Below, one piece after another: positions 51,619-59,778 of a stretch of DNA of 64,000 nt. Position 1 is the stretch's first letter, and every line of letters begins with the position of its first letter. Both the position numbers and the translations under genes were made by a program. Where the stretch lies: assembly GCF_947258925.1 (NCBI RefSeq), contig NZ_CAMYKG010000005.1, positions 53,615 through 117,614 of the forward strand, given 5' to 3'. The stretch is from an uncultured Eudoraea sp. Its GTDB lineage: Bacteria > Bacteroidota > Bacteroidia > Flavobacteriales > Flavobacteriaceae. The notes beneath the pieces were generated by a model. It saw nothing but the letters and a program-made list of their open reading frames with translations. It was not told the origin of the DNA and ran no database searches.

Positions 51619-52397
51619 AAGTCGTAAAATATATCAGATATCAAAACCGCTATAAAGTCAATAACGAACAATAGCATGGACGTAAATACCACCGCGGTAT
51701 TGGCTGCTAATCCTACCCCAGCGGTTCCCTTTTTGCTGTAATAGCCCTTAAAACAACCCACCAGGCCAATTGCGAATCCAAAAAAGAAAGACTTTATAGT
51801 TGCCGGAACCAAATCCCGATAATCCAAAGCATCAAAAACACGATTAAAATAAAGCTGGAAAGAAACGTTGCCTTTAAAATTTTCAACCAGCGCAGAACCG
51901 TATAATGCTATGGCATCACCCATGATCACCAACAATGGCAGCATGAGGGTAGTTGCCAAAATTCTTGTCACGACCAAATATTTAAACGGATTTGTCCCAG
52001 ACACCTCCATAGCATCTATTTGTTCTGTAACCCGCATAGATCCCAATTCAGCCCCGATCCCCGAGGCAATTCTACCTGCACAAACCAATGCCGTAATAAC
52101 CGGCCCTAGTTCACGCACAATGGAAATACCAACCATATTGGGCATCCAGGATTCTGCACCAAACTCAATAAGTGTAGGCCTGGATTGTAATGTAAGCACC
52201 AACCCAATTATGAACCCGGTTACCAAAACCAGGACAAGGGAACGGTTACCCATATGATAGCATTGTCTAAGCAACTCCTTAAATTCAAAAGGAGGCCTGA
52301 GCGATTCTTTAAAAAAACGACCGGCAAAATAGGCCAGCTCCCCTATCTCTATAAAGAAACTTTTTATACCAACTGATATTGGTTTTACGGAACCCAT
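51615..52397 (-). CDS. MlaE-family ABC transporter permease
   Basis: A 260-residue permease with the MlaE features GFIIGLVLTLQSRPTL, GIGAELGSMRVTEQIDAMEVSGTNPFKYLV and the closing FKGYYSKKGTAGVGLAANTAVVFTSM. The start at 52397 is supported by the promoter: a perfect -7 box (52427-52434) lies between it and an alternative ATG at 52448, which would therefore be upstream of the transcript. First gene of the MlaE-MlaF-MlaD unit, which is regulated by the FNR-like operator, unlike the other MlaE-MlaF pair in this window. Confidence 0.92.
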   Translation of the reverse strand: MGSVKPISVGIKSFFIEIGELAYFAGRFFKESLRPPFEFKELLRQCYHMGNRSLVLVLVTGFIIGLVLTLQSRPTLIEFGAESWMPNMVGISIVRELGPVITALVCAGRIASGIGAELGSMRVTEQIDAMEVSGTNPFKYLVVTRILATTLMLPLLVIMGDAIALYGSALVENFKGNVSFQLYFNRVFDALDYRDLVPATIKSFFFGFAIGLVGCFKGYYSKKGTAGVGLAANTAVVFTSMLLFVIDFIAVLISDIFYDL

Positions 52398-52426
52398 AGG
52401 TTTTTTATCTTGTGGACCTGCTATCT

Positions 52427-52470
52427 CAAAGTTAGCCCCATTACACATTAATTTAAATGATATAAGTCAT
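52427..52470 (-). promoter_or_regulatory. FNR-like palindrome and -7 box before the Mla operon
   Basis: ATGATATAAGTCAT (52457-52470, full fit) followed on the minus strand after 22 nt by a perfect -7 box TAACTTTG (52427-52434). The predicted leader to the ATG at 52397 is about 25 nt. Confidence 0.82.
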
Positions 52471-52479
52471 GTGCTTCAC

Positions 52480-52523
52480 CTGATCGTGCTCATTGCCAAA
52501 TTGCCTTTTGACCACTAATTTTA
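52480..52523 (+). promoter_or_regulatory. Weak FNR-like palindrome and -7 box before the L,D-transpeptidase gene
   Basis: CTGATCGTGCTCAT (52480-52493, 12 of 14) followed after exactly 22 nt by TAATTTTA (52516-52523, one mismatch), identical to the box before the ArsC-like gene. The spacing, not the palindrome itself, makes the call. Confidence 0.6.
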
Positions 52524-52575
52524 TCTTGTTTCAGCTAATTTCCTGGCCCATTTAATTAAAAAAGTAAAATAAGCT

Positions 52576-53523
52576 ATGACCCTGAAGCCCATATCCTTTC
52601 TTATGATGTTTATTGGCAGTGTATTTGCCGGCATACTTACGCTCATGGTCGTAATGAAGCCTACAAGTGAAATTAAAATGAACCCGATTGGACTTGAGGA
52701 AGATTCCGGGAATAAGATTAGGCCCTGGAATTGGATCCAAATTAGGAAGGATATAACGATAGGCCGTTATTTTGATTATATGGATTCTTTAGTAATCGCC
52801 CATGACTCTTTGGTCCCATATCCCTTATCTGAACACCTATTCGTCCATGCTAATCCATGGATACTGGACACTCTTGCCCACACAGATTACTATCTGATGA
52901 TGGCACGTGATTCGTTCGTTTATGATCAGCGGAAAATGATAGTTCTTAAATCTACCGATTCTATTATGATCCCCGATTCCGTATCCGCAGGTCATCTATT
53001 GGATTCCTTCAAAAAAACACATCTTGATGTCAATATCCCCGAATTTAAACTCCGTATTTACCGCGATACGGCTTTACTATTTACTTTTCCGATAAGGGTA
53101 GGAAAAAACACAAAAAAATATCTGGCTATGGCCGACAAAATCACCGATTTAAGGACATTATCAGGAAGTGGAAAAATTATCCGACTGGAAAGAAATCCAA
53201 GATTCTATGACCCTGTAGACTTAAAGCGCTTCTATCGCACCAAAAGAGACGATAAGAAAACCACTTTAATGCCCCAAATACCCTGGATTGAGACCGAAAT
53301 TAACGGGTTAAGAAACGGCCAGATGATACACCCCACTACCAATCCCAAAACACTGGGGAAGGCCAGCTCCAACGGATGTATTGGCACCAGGGAATCTGAT
53401 GCCTGGGTCATTTACTATTATGCACCGCTTGGAACAGCTATAACAATTCGTTACGATTTGGAAATTAAAAATATTGAGGGGGATATAATTAAGCTCAAAG
53501 ATATCTATGGCTATAAAAAATGA
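52576..53523 (+). CDS. YkuD-type L,D-transpeptidase
   Basis: A 315-residue envelope protein with an N-terminal membrane anchor (FLMMFIGSVFAGILTLMVV). The YkuD domain has His252 in MIHPTTNPKTL and the nucleophile Cys268 in SSNGCIG, the H...S-x-G-C pattern of this family. It makes 3-3 peptidoglycan cross-links or attaches proteins, independent of penicillin-binding proteins. It is divergent from the Mla operon and has its own operator-promoter. Residues 40-150 before the domain match nothing I recognise. Such cross-linking is a common feature of non-growing cells. Confidence 0.92.
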   Translation: MTLKPISFLMMFIGSVFAGILTLMVVMKPTSEIKMNPIGLEEDSGNKIRPWNWIQIRKDITIGRYFDYMDSLVIAHDSLVPYPLSEHLFVHANPWILDTLAHTDYYLMMARDSFVYDQRKMIVLKSTDSIMIPDSVSAGHLLDSFKKTHLDVNIPEFKLRIYRDTALLFTFPIRVGKNTKKYLAMADKITDLRTLSGSGKIIRLERNPRFYDPVDLKRFYRTKRDDKKTTLMPQIPWIETEINGLRNGQMIHPTTNPKTLGKASSNGCIGTRESDAWVIYYYAPLGTAITIRYDLEIKNIEGDIIKLKDIYGYKK

Positions 53524-53558
53524 TTATGGCCATCAAAGAGTTTACCTTGAATGTCCTG

Positions 53559-53617
53559 TTTGCTATAAGCTACATCACAATATAACCGGTATATCAGAAG
53601 ATAACGCTTATAGCAAA
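53559..53617. terminator. Hairpin between the L,D-transpeptidase and the converging secreted-protein gene
   Basis: A 12-bp perfect inverted repeat (tttgctataagc, 53559-53570, with gcttatagcaaa, 53606-53617) enclosing 35 nt, between two converging genes. There is no T-run on the plus strand and only a short A/T flank, so it is a bidirectional terminator of low certainty. Confidence 0.5.
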
Positions 53618-53639
53618 AAGAACTATTAAATGTTTGGGC

Positions 53640-54110
53640 TTAATTAGTATTCACAAGAGGTATCTCTAGTGCCAATGAAGCATTTACCAAATCATCTATC
53701 TTGCTTTCGAGTTGAAAATAAAGTGCAGCTTTTGAGGCAGGTAGAATTTTTTTGAACTTCTTATAATACGACTTGTTAAGTTTCAATAGCTTTGTCTGAT
53801 AGGCCAATGAGCGATTCACCAAGGCATCGGCTTTTTCGTCTGTCATTGACTCATAGCTAGCCGCGAAATCTTTAATGATATTCACCCGATCTGTATGAAC
53901 CTGGTACAATTTTGAATTGTATTCATTGTAAAGTGACCAAAATGCGCCACTCTCTGAATCACTTAATGCCATGGTTTCTGCTACGGCAGCTTTTTTTTCA
54001 GTATTCAATACCTCTCTTACGACCTCCAGGTAATCATCAAAAGATTGTGAAAATGCAGGACTCATCATCATCACCATAACTAAAACCAGTAAAATTGTTT
54101 TTCTTTTCAT
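53640..54110 (-). CDS. Small exported helical protein
   Basis: A 156-residue protein with a signal peptide (KTILLVLVMVMMMSPAFSQ, cleavage about residue 22). The mature part is helical and charged (SGAFWSLYNEYNSKLYQVHTDRVNIIKDFAASYESMTDEKADALVNRSLAYQTKLLKLNKSYYKKFKKILPASKAALYFQLESKI), resembling Spy/CpxP-like or LTXXQ-type periplasmic helical proteins, though no LTxxQ motif is present. Function unknown; a chaperone-like or metal-sensing role is a guess. No FNR-like site is seen upstream; the 225 bp before the ATG contain nothing recognisable. Confidence 0.75.
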   Translation of the reverse strand: MKRKTILLVLVMVMMMSPAFSQSFDDYLEVVREVLNTEKKAAVAETMALSDSESGAFWSLYNEYNSKLYQVHTDRVNIIKDFAASYESMTDEKADALVNRSLAYQTKLLKLNKSYYKKFKKILPASKAALYFQLESKIDDLVNASLALEIPLVNTN

Positions 54111-54335
54111 TTTATTGTGTTTTGTACAAATTAAGCCGTGAATTTACAAAAAAAAGAAGCTTTTTTATTCTTTTTATCATCTAAAATGCAAGGTTCAATA
54201 TTACCTTTTCAATTAAAAAATAAGGTGTAAAGCATTAACAGGAGAAAGCTACGAACCTTACGTCAGTAGGCACAAAAGAAACTTATAATAATAAGGCATC
54301 AGCAAATTAATAAGGGAGCTTATATCTGCTTCAGA

Positions 54336-55181
54336 TTAAAAATTACCTACAACGCGTATAGTTGGACCATTAAAGGTTAGGTCAAAACTGCCTTTAAAAT
54401 CATCGTTGTCAATTTGGGCATTAAAGTTATAAAACTGATAGTTGGCATTCACGGCAAGATTTCTGATAATCTGGAAAGTGACCCCAGGGCTAACATTCCA
54501 TAAACCACCGGATAGATTGTCAATTTTTATCCCAAACCAGTCCAGGTTGGCGGAAAATGCCCATCGGTGGGTAGGGGCCCAAATATACCATAAGCCAATG
54601 TTGGGCAAGGGAAGAAAGGCAGATACTTCACTTTTACTAAATCCATCTGATACATCCCCAATAAATCCTTCACCTGCAACGGAAGCTTTAACATTAAGGC
54701 CATGAATACCAAGCCCACCGCCCAACTCATGTTTTTGACCGGTACTTATTACCCTTCCGAAGAATACCCGGTATAAGCCAACCCCAAAAGACACTTCGGC
54801 TGAACCACCCACTGGATATGTTATACCTTCCCATTCTATATCTTCATCCAATGTTACATTTCTTGTAGTCCCAACTTTGAAATACTCCCCGCGTACAGAC
54901 CAGAATTTATTCCTGGAAAATCTCCATAAAAAATTTAAATTAAAAGTATTCTCACCCTCCTTAAGACCGAGGGTTTCATCAAAATCTATGTCTTCTAGAT
55001 CTTCAATTTCATCAATACTTATATTACCTTCAACACCTAGCTTCACATCTCTGGCAGGAAAATAAACCCCGGCTCCTATTAAAAATCTATCTGTGAGCAA
55101 TGGATGTTTATCATCTTCACTCTGTGAAAAAACAGAACCAAAGGTGATTAAAATTGTGAGAATGCTGAGTACACTTTTCAT
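54336..55181 (-). CDS. Outer membrane beta-barrel protein
   Basis: A 281-residue protein with a signal peptide ending at VFSQS. The mature sequence has alternating hydrophobic strands with aromatic ends (FLIGAGVYFPARDVKLGVEG, FNLNFLWRFSRNKFW, GLYRVFFGRVI, WAFSANLDWFGIKIDNL) and ends in a C-terminal Phe (TIRVVGNF), as outer membrane barrels do. No ligand or export role can be assigned. Its promoter carries an FNR-like palindrome at the standard spacing, the last copy in the window. The divergent RND efflux operon has no such site at correct distance. Confidence 0.82.
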   Translation of the reverse strand: MKSVLSILTILITFGSVFSQSEDDKHPLLTDRFLIGAGVYFPARDVKLGVEGNISIDEIEDLEDIDFDETLGLKEGENTFNLNFLWRFSRNKFWSVRGEYFKVGTTRNVTLDEDIEWEGITYPVGGSAEVSFGVGLYRVFFGRVISTGQKHELGGGLGIHGLNVKASVAGEGFIGDVSDGFSKSEVSAFLPLPNIGLWYIWAPTHRWAFSANLDWFGIKIDNLSGGLWNVSPGVTFQIIRNLAVNANYQFYNFNAQIDNDDFKGSFDLTFNGPTIRVVGNF

Positions 55182-55221
55182 ATGTTTTGAAGTTGATTAT
55201 CTATTGTTAATAAGAAAGTTC

Positions 55222-55265
55222 CAAAGTTCACTAAATTCAATGATATAATATATGATATAGATCAG
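55222..55265 (-). promoter_or_regulatory. FNR-like palindrome and -7 box before the outer membrane protein gene
   Basis: ATGATATAGATCAG (55252-55265, 13 of 14) followed on the minus strand after 22 nt by GAACTTTG (55222-55229, one mismatch to TAnnTTTG). Confidence 0.73.
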
Positions 55266-55435
55266 TTGTTAACTAAACTTAACTACTAATTAAATATAAC
55301 TAAAACATTTGTATAGCCCGGTCAATTAGGAAAGTAAATTAGTTATATTTATAGCTTTTGAAGCTAAAACGAAGATGCGAATATTAAGTCGCTTAAAGTT
55401 GTTTTACTTGTAGTAAAATTTATATCATCCATTCT

Positions 55436-56605
55436 ATGCAGCACAAATACTATTTTAATTTATACGTTTTAATACTGGGAGGGCTTACGATTTTTACATC
55501 CTGTAAGGACAAAAAAACGGAATTACCGCCTCCGGAGATACAGGTTATTAAAGTCATTAAAAAGGATGTCCCCTTATCAAGAGAATTTGTAGGTCAGGTA
55601 TATGGGTTTCAGGATATACCTATCAGGGCCAGGGTAGAGGGATACCTTCTTGGTGTTCATTTTGAAGAAGGTTATCCCGTTAAAAAAGGTCAATTGCTAT
55701 ATACCATAGATGCACAACCTTTTGAAACACAGGTAGCTTCAATGGATAGCAAGGTGGCCGAAGCCAGAACTTATCTTGTAAATGCCGAAAATGAATTGGC
55801 GAGGTATAAACCCCTGGCCGAAATTAATGCCGTTAGTAAAAGTGACCTGGATGCTGCCCAGGCGAGCAGAGATGCTGCCCTTTCTTCCCTGGATGCGGCC
55901 GAAGCCAATTTAAGAATGTCTCAAATACAACTGGGTTATACCCGAATAAGCTCTCCGATAGATGGCCTGATAGGTAAAACTGAGGCGCGAACCGGGGAAT
56001 TTGTTGGGAGAGAACCTAACCCGGTGATTCTAAATGTGGTATCGGATATAAGTAAAATGCGGGTTGAGTTTTTCCTTACAGAGGCAGAGTATTTAATAAT
56101 TGCCCGGGATTTTAAACAAAATGTATCTGAAGATGGGACTGTAGATCGTAAGAATCCCAAAAACCGGGAAAATCTAACGTTAATCCTGGCAGATGGAACA
56201 ACTTATGAAGAGAAAGGCAGTGTGCAGTTCCTGGGAAGGGCCATTGATTCGGAAACCGGTTCAATATTGGTCCAGGCGACTTTTAACAACACCCGCGGAC
56301 TCCTTAGGCCAGGTATGTATGCCAAAGTTCGTGTCGAATTTGAAATTGCGGAAAATGCGCTTCTGGTGCCGCAGAAATGTGTTACGGAATTGCAGGGTCG
56401 GTATTCCGTCTTTGTCATAGATGAAGGTAATATTGTAAAATCTAAGCAAGTAGAAGTTTCAGACAGAATAGGTGATCTATGGCTTATTAGATCGGGCTTA
56501 ACGGAAAATGAACAGGTACTAATTGATGGTTTGCAAAAGGTAGCAACAGGTATGGAAGTAAAACCCGTGGTTACTAAGTACGAAAGCAAAATTTCTGAAA
56601 ATTAA
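55436..56605 (+). CDS. RND efflux periplasmic adaptor (membrane fusion protein)
   Basis: A 389-residue lipoprotein-type adaptor: signal peptide with lipidation Cys in LTIFTSCKDKK (about residue 22), then the barrel-sandwich hybrid half-lipoyl motif DIPIRARVEGYLLGVHFEEG, a coiled-coil hairpin (residues 100-165), the second half TRISSPIDGLIGKTEARTGEFVG, a beta-barrel domain and a C-terminal membrane-proximal domain. It bridges the pump and the outer membrane factor encoded next. First gene of a three-gene operon with gaps of 7 and 1 nt. Substrates cannot be deduced. Confidence 0.93.
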   Translation: MQHKYYFNLYVLILGGLTIFTSCKDKKTELPPPEIQVIKVIKKDVPLSREFVGQVYGFQDIPIRARVEGYLLGVHFEEGYPVKKGQLLYTIDAQPFETQVASMDSKVAEARTYLVNAENELARYKPLAEINAVSKSDLDAAQASRDAALSSLDAAEANLRMSQIQLGYTRISSPIDGLIGKTEARTGEFVGREPNPVILNVVSDISKMRVEFFLTEAEYLIIARDFKQNVSEDGTVDRKNPKNRENLTLILADGTTYEEKGSVQFLGRAIDSETGSILVQATFNNTRGLLRPGMYAKVRVEFEIAENALLVPQKCVTELQGRYSVFVIDEGNIVKSKQVEVSDRIGDLWLIRSGLTENEQVLIDGLQKVATGMEVKPVVTKYESKISEN

Positions 56606-56612
56606 TCCTATT

Positions 56613-59600
56613 ATGGCCGAAGACTCAGGTAATTTTTTTGTTAGAAGACCCATAGTGGCAATTGTAATTGCCATTGTTATTGTAATTGTAGGTTTCGTAT
56701 CCCTTCTAGGTTTACCTATAGAACAATATCCAAACCTTACGCCACCTATTGTTCAGGTAAATGCGAGATATACCGGGGCCAATGCCATCAGTGTTGAAGA
56801 ATCTGTTGCCACTCCATTAGAACAGGAAATCAATGGAGTGGACAATATGATTTATATGAAATCAACCAATTCCAATGATGGTACCATGACCATTGATATC
56901 TCATTTGATGTGGGCACAGATCCGGATATGAATACCGTACTGGCTCAAAACAGGGTATCTGCGGCCTCCGCCAAACTACCGCAGGAAGTGACAAAATTTG
57001 GGGTATCTACTAAAAAATCGTTGCCAAACATTATGCTGGCAATGACATTATCTTCTGATGGAAGATATGATCAGGATTTTCTTGGAAATTATGCCTTGAT
57101 CAACATAAAAGATCAATTATCGCGAATTAAAGGTATTGGCCGTGTTGATGTTCTTGGAACGTCTGACTATTCCATGAGGATTTGGGTAAAACCAGACCTG
57201 CTCTCTAAAATGGGGATTACGGTACCTGAAATCCTTAATGCAATTAACGAGCAAAACGTTATTGTGCCGGGTGGTAAATTTGGAGCAGAACCGGCACCCC
57301 CGGGTACCGAGTTCACCTATACAGTACGTTTACCGGAAAGATTTAATTCTGTTGAGGCTTTTGAAGATATTGTTGTGAGAACCAATGAAGATGGATCCCA
57401 GGTTAAAATTAAGGATATAGCTACTGTAAATCTTGGCGTTGAAACCTATGCCATGATTCCCCGGGTGAACAAAGAAACCTGTGCAATTGTAACGGTCTAT
57501 CAGGCACCGGGATCCAACGCGGTAGAATTGGCTGAGAATTTAATTGCAGAGATGGATAATCTTTCCAAAGACTTTCCTGAAGGCATTCAGTATGATGTAG
57601 CTCTAGACTCTACCTTACCCATAACAGCCGGCATTAAGGATATTGTAGTAACCCTTATTATAGCATTGTTCCTTGTAGTTTTAGTCGTGTTCATATTTAT
57701 TCAGGATTGGCGGGCCACTTTAATCCCTACCCTTGCAATTCCTGTTTCATTGATTGGAACATTTATGTTTTTTCCGCTGTTGGGTTTTACTATAAATGTT
57801 TTATCCCTCTTAGGGCTTGTGCTGGCTATTGGAATAGTGGTTGATGACGCTATTGTTGTGGTGGAAGCTGTGCAGGTGAACATAGCAAAAGGTATGAATA
57901 CGAGGGCAGCTACATTTGATGCAATGAAAAAGGTAACAGCACCTGTAATAGCAACGACCCTTGTATTGGTAGCGGTTTTTATTCCGGTTGCAGGGATGGC
58001 AGGAATAACAGGGTTACTTTATCAGCAGTTTGCTATTACTATTGTGGTATCTGTGCTTGTATCTTCTGTAAATGCGTTGACTCTTAGTCCGGCACTTTGT
58101 TCATTACTTTTAAAAGAACCAAAACCTTACAAAGGGGTTTTGGGCAAATTCTTTGAGAAGTTCAATAAGGGGATGGATCAGTCCACAAATTCCTATATGA
58201 GTTATACCAGCATTGTCTCCAGAAAACTAAAAAGAGGGGTCGTTTATATTGTCATATTTACCATTGGTGCCATAATATTTGGAAGCCTTGTGCCCGGTGG
58301 ATTTATTCCTGAGGAAGATATGGGCTATTTTTACATTAATACACAACTGCCCAATGCTGCATCTATTCAGCGTACAGATGAAATACACAAACAAATTGAA
58401 GAAATCGTCTTAAATAACCCTGATATTGAATATTTAACTTCTGTTTCCGGATTTAGTCTACTTTCCGCTTCTGCAGTGCCAAATAGCGGGCTATTTTTTG
58501 TTACCCTTACAGAATGGGGCAATAGGGATAAGACTGCCAAGGAAGTAATTAAGGATCTGAACATAGAATTTGCCCAAAAATTGAAAGGGGCACAGGTTTT
58601 TGCTTTTGGCCCTCCTGCTCTTCCGGGCTTGGGGAGTGGTTCGGGCTTTAGTATTATGCTTCAGGATCGCGCAGGCAACACTCCTGAATACCTTGGCAAA
58701 AATACCATGAGATTTATCAAAGCTGCCAACGAACGGCCCGAAATTGGAGCGGCCTTTACTTCGTTCCAACCAAATGTTCCGCAAAGATACCTGGATATTG
58801 ACAAGGAAAAAGCCCTCAAACTAGGGGTTTCACTAAATGATTTATATACAACCATCGGGGCTTTTATGGGAGGAGCGTACGTGAACAACTTCACCAGGTT
58901 TGGAAGGCTATATAAAACCTATATCCAGGCTGAACCGGAATACAGGGTCGATGAGAAACAGATAAATAATTTCTTCGTTAAAAATAGCAAAGGGAATATG
59001 GTACCGCTTGCAACTATAGCAAGTGTAAAACCTATTACAGGGCCCGATTATACGAACAGGTTTAATTTATTCCGGGCTGTTGAGGTTACGGGCTCTCCGG
59101 CACCCGGATATACCTCAGCAGATGCAATTGCTGCCTTAGAGGAAGTTGGAGACGAAGTACTTCCGGCGGACATGACCTACAGCTGGAATGCCATGTCGTT
59201 CCAGGAGAAAAAAGCATCAGGATCGCTTATGATCATCCTTACCTTTTCACTGCTGTTTGTATTTCTGATACTCTCAGCACAATATGAGAGTTGGTCTTTA
59301 CCTTTTTCAATTCTTTTGGGTACACCATTTGCCATTTTTGGAGCGCTCGTATTTTTATGGATAGCCCGGTTATTTAGTCCAACATTTGAAAACAACATCT
59401 TTGCACAGGTCTCTTTTGTTATGCTTATTGGTATGGCCGCAAAAAATGCGATTTTAATTGTAGAATTTGCAAATGAAGAATTTAAGGATGGTGCAAGCCT
59501 TTATGATGCAGCAATGAAAGCTGCCAAATCGAGATTCAGGCCCATTCTAATGACTGCTTTCTCATTTATCCTGGGTGTTTTTCCATTGGTTATTGCCTCG

Positions 59601-59777
59601 GGTTCCGGAGCAGAATCCAGGAAAGTAATGGGTATGGCTTTATTGGGGGGAATGTCTTTGGCAACAATTCTGGGGGTGTTTTTCTATCCCATGTTATTTA
59701 TCCTGATTGGCAAGATTGCCGGGTATGAGAAAAAACGGGATAAGGAATTGGCGACTGCAAATGAAACTTCAAGTTAA
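56613..59777 (+). CDS. RND (HAE1/AcrB-type) efflux pump
   Basis: A 1054-residue inner membrane pump of the hydrophobe/amphiphile efflux family with 12 helices and two large periplasmic loops. The proton-relay motif GIVVDDAIVVVEAVQ has the Asp-Asp pair in helix 4, and the second half has GMAAKNAILIVEFANEEF with its Lys in helix 10. It begins with the usual FFVRRPIVAIVIAIVIVIVG. Length is standard (1030-1060). Multidrug or bile/detergent export is likely, but which compounds is not known. It lies between adaptor and outer membrane factor genes. Confidence 0.96.
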   Translation: MAEDSGNFFVRRPIVAIVIAIVIVIVGFVSLLGLPIEQYPNLTPPIVQVNARYTGANAISVEESVATPLEQEINGVDNMIYMKSTNSNDGTMTIDISFDVGTDPDMNTVLAQNRVSAASAKLPQEVTKFGVSTKKSLPNIMLAMTLSSDGRYDQDFLGNYALINIKDQLSRIKGIGRVDVLGTSDYSMRIWVKPDLLSKMGITVPEILNAINEQNVIVPGGKFGAEPAPPGTEFTYTVRLPERFNSVEAFEDIVVRTNEDGSQVKIKDIATVNLGVETYAMIPRVNKETCAIVTVYQAPGSNAVELAENLIAEMDNLSKDFPEGIQYDVALDSTLPITAGIKDIVVTLIIALFLVVLVVFIFIQDWRATLIPTLAIPVSLIGTFMFFPLLGFTINVLSLLGLVLAIGIVVDDAIVVVEAVQVNIAKGMNTRAATFDAMKKVTAPVIATTLVLVAVFIPVAGMAGITGLLYQQFAITIVVSVLVSSVNALTLSPALCSLLLKEPKPYKGVLGKFFEKFNKGMDQSTNSYMSYTSIVSRKLKRGVVYIVIFTIGAIIFGSLVPGGFIPEEDMGYFYINTQLPNAASIQRTDEIHKQIEEIVLNNPDIEYLTSVSGFSLLSASAVPNSGLFFVTLTEWGNRDKTAKEVIKDLNIEFAQKLKGAQVFAFGPPALPGLGSGSGFSIMLQDRAGNTPEYLGKNTMRFIKAANERPEIGAAFTSFQPNVPQRYLDIDKEKALKLGVSLNDLYTTIGAFMGGAYVNNFTRFGRLYKTYIQAEPEYRVDEKQINNFFVKNSKGNMVPLATIASVKPITGPDYTNRFNLFRAVEVTGSPAPGYTSADAIAALEEVGDEVLPADMTYSWNAMSFQEKKASGSLMIILTFSLLFVFLILSAQYESWSLPFSILLGTPFAIFGALVFLWIARLFSPTFENNIFAQVSFVMLIGMAAKNAILIVEFANEEFKDGASLYDAAMKAAKSRFRPILMTAFSFILGVFPLVIASGSGAESRKVMGMALLGGMSLATILGVFFYPMLFILIGKIAGYEKKRDKELATANETSS

Positions 59778-59778
59778 G

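Noticed and set aside
55252..55435. RND efflux operon as a member of the FNR-like regulon
   Set aside because: The site at 55252-55265 is 170 nt from the adaptor start and its -7 box is on the opposite strand; no plus-strand box lies at 22 nt.
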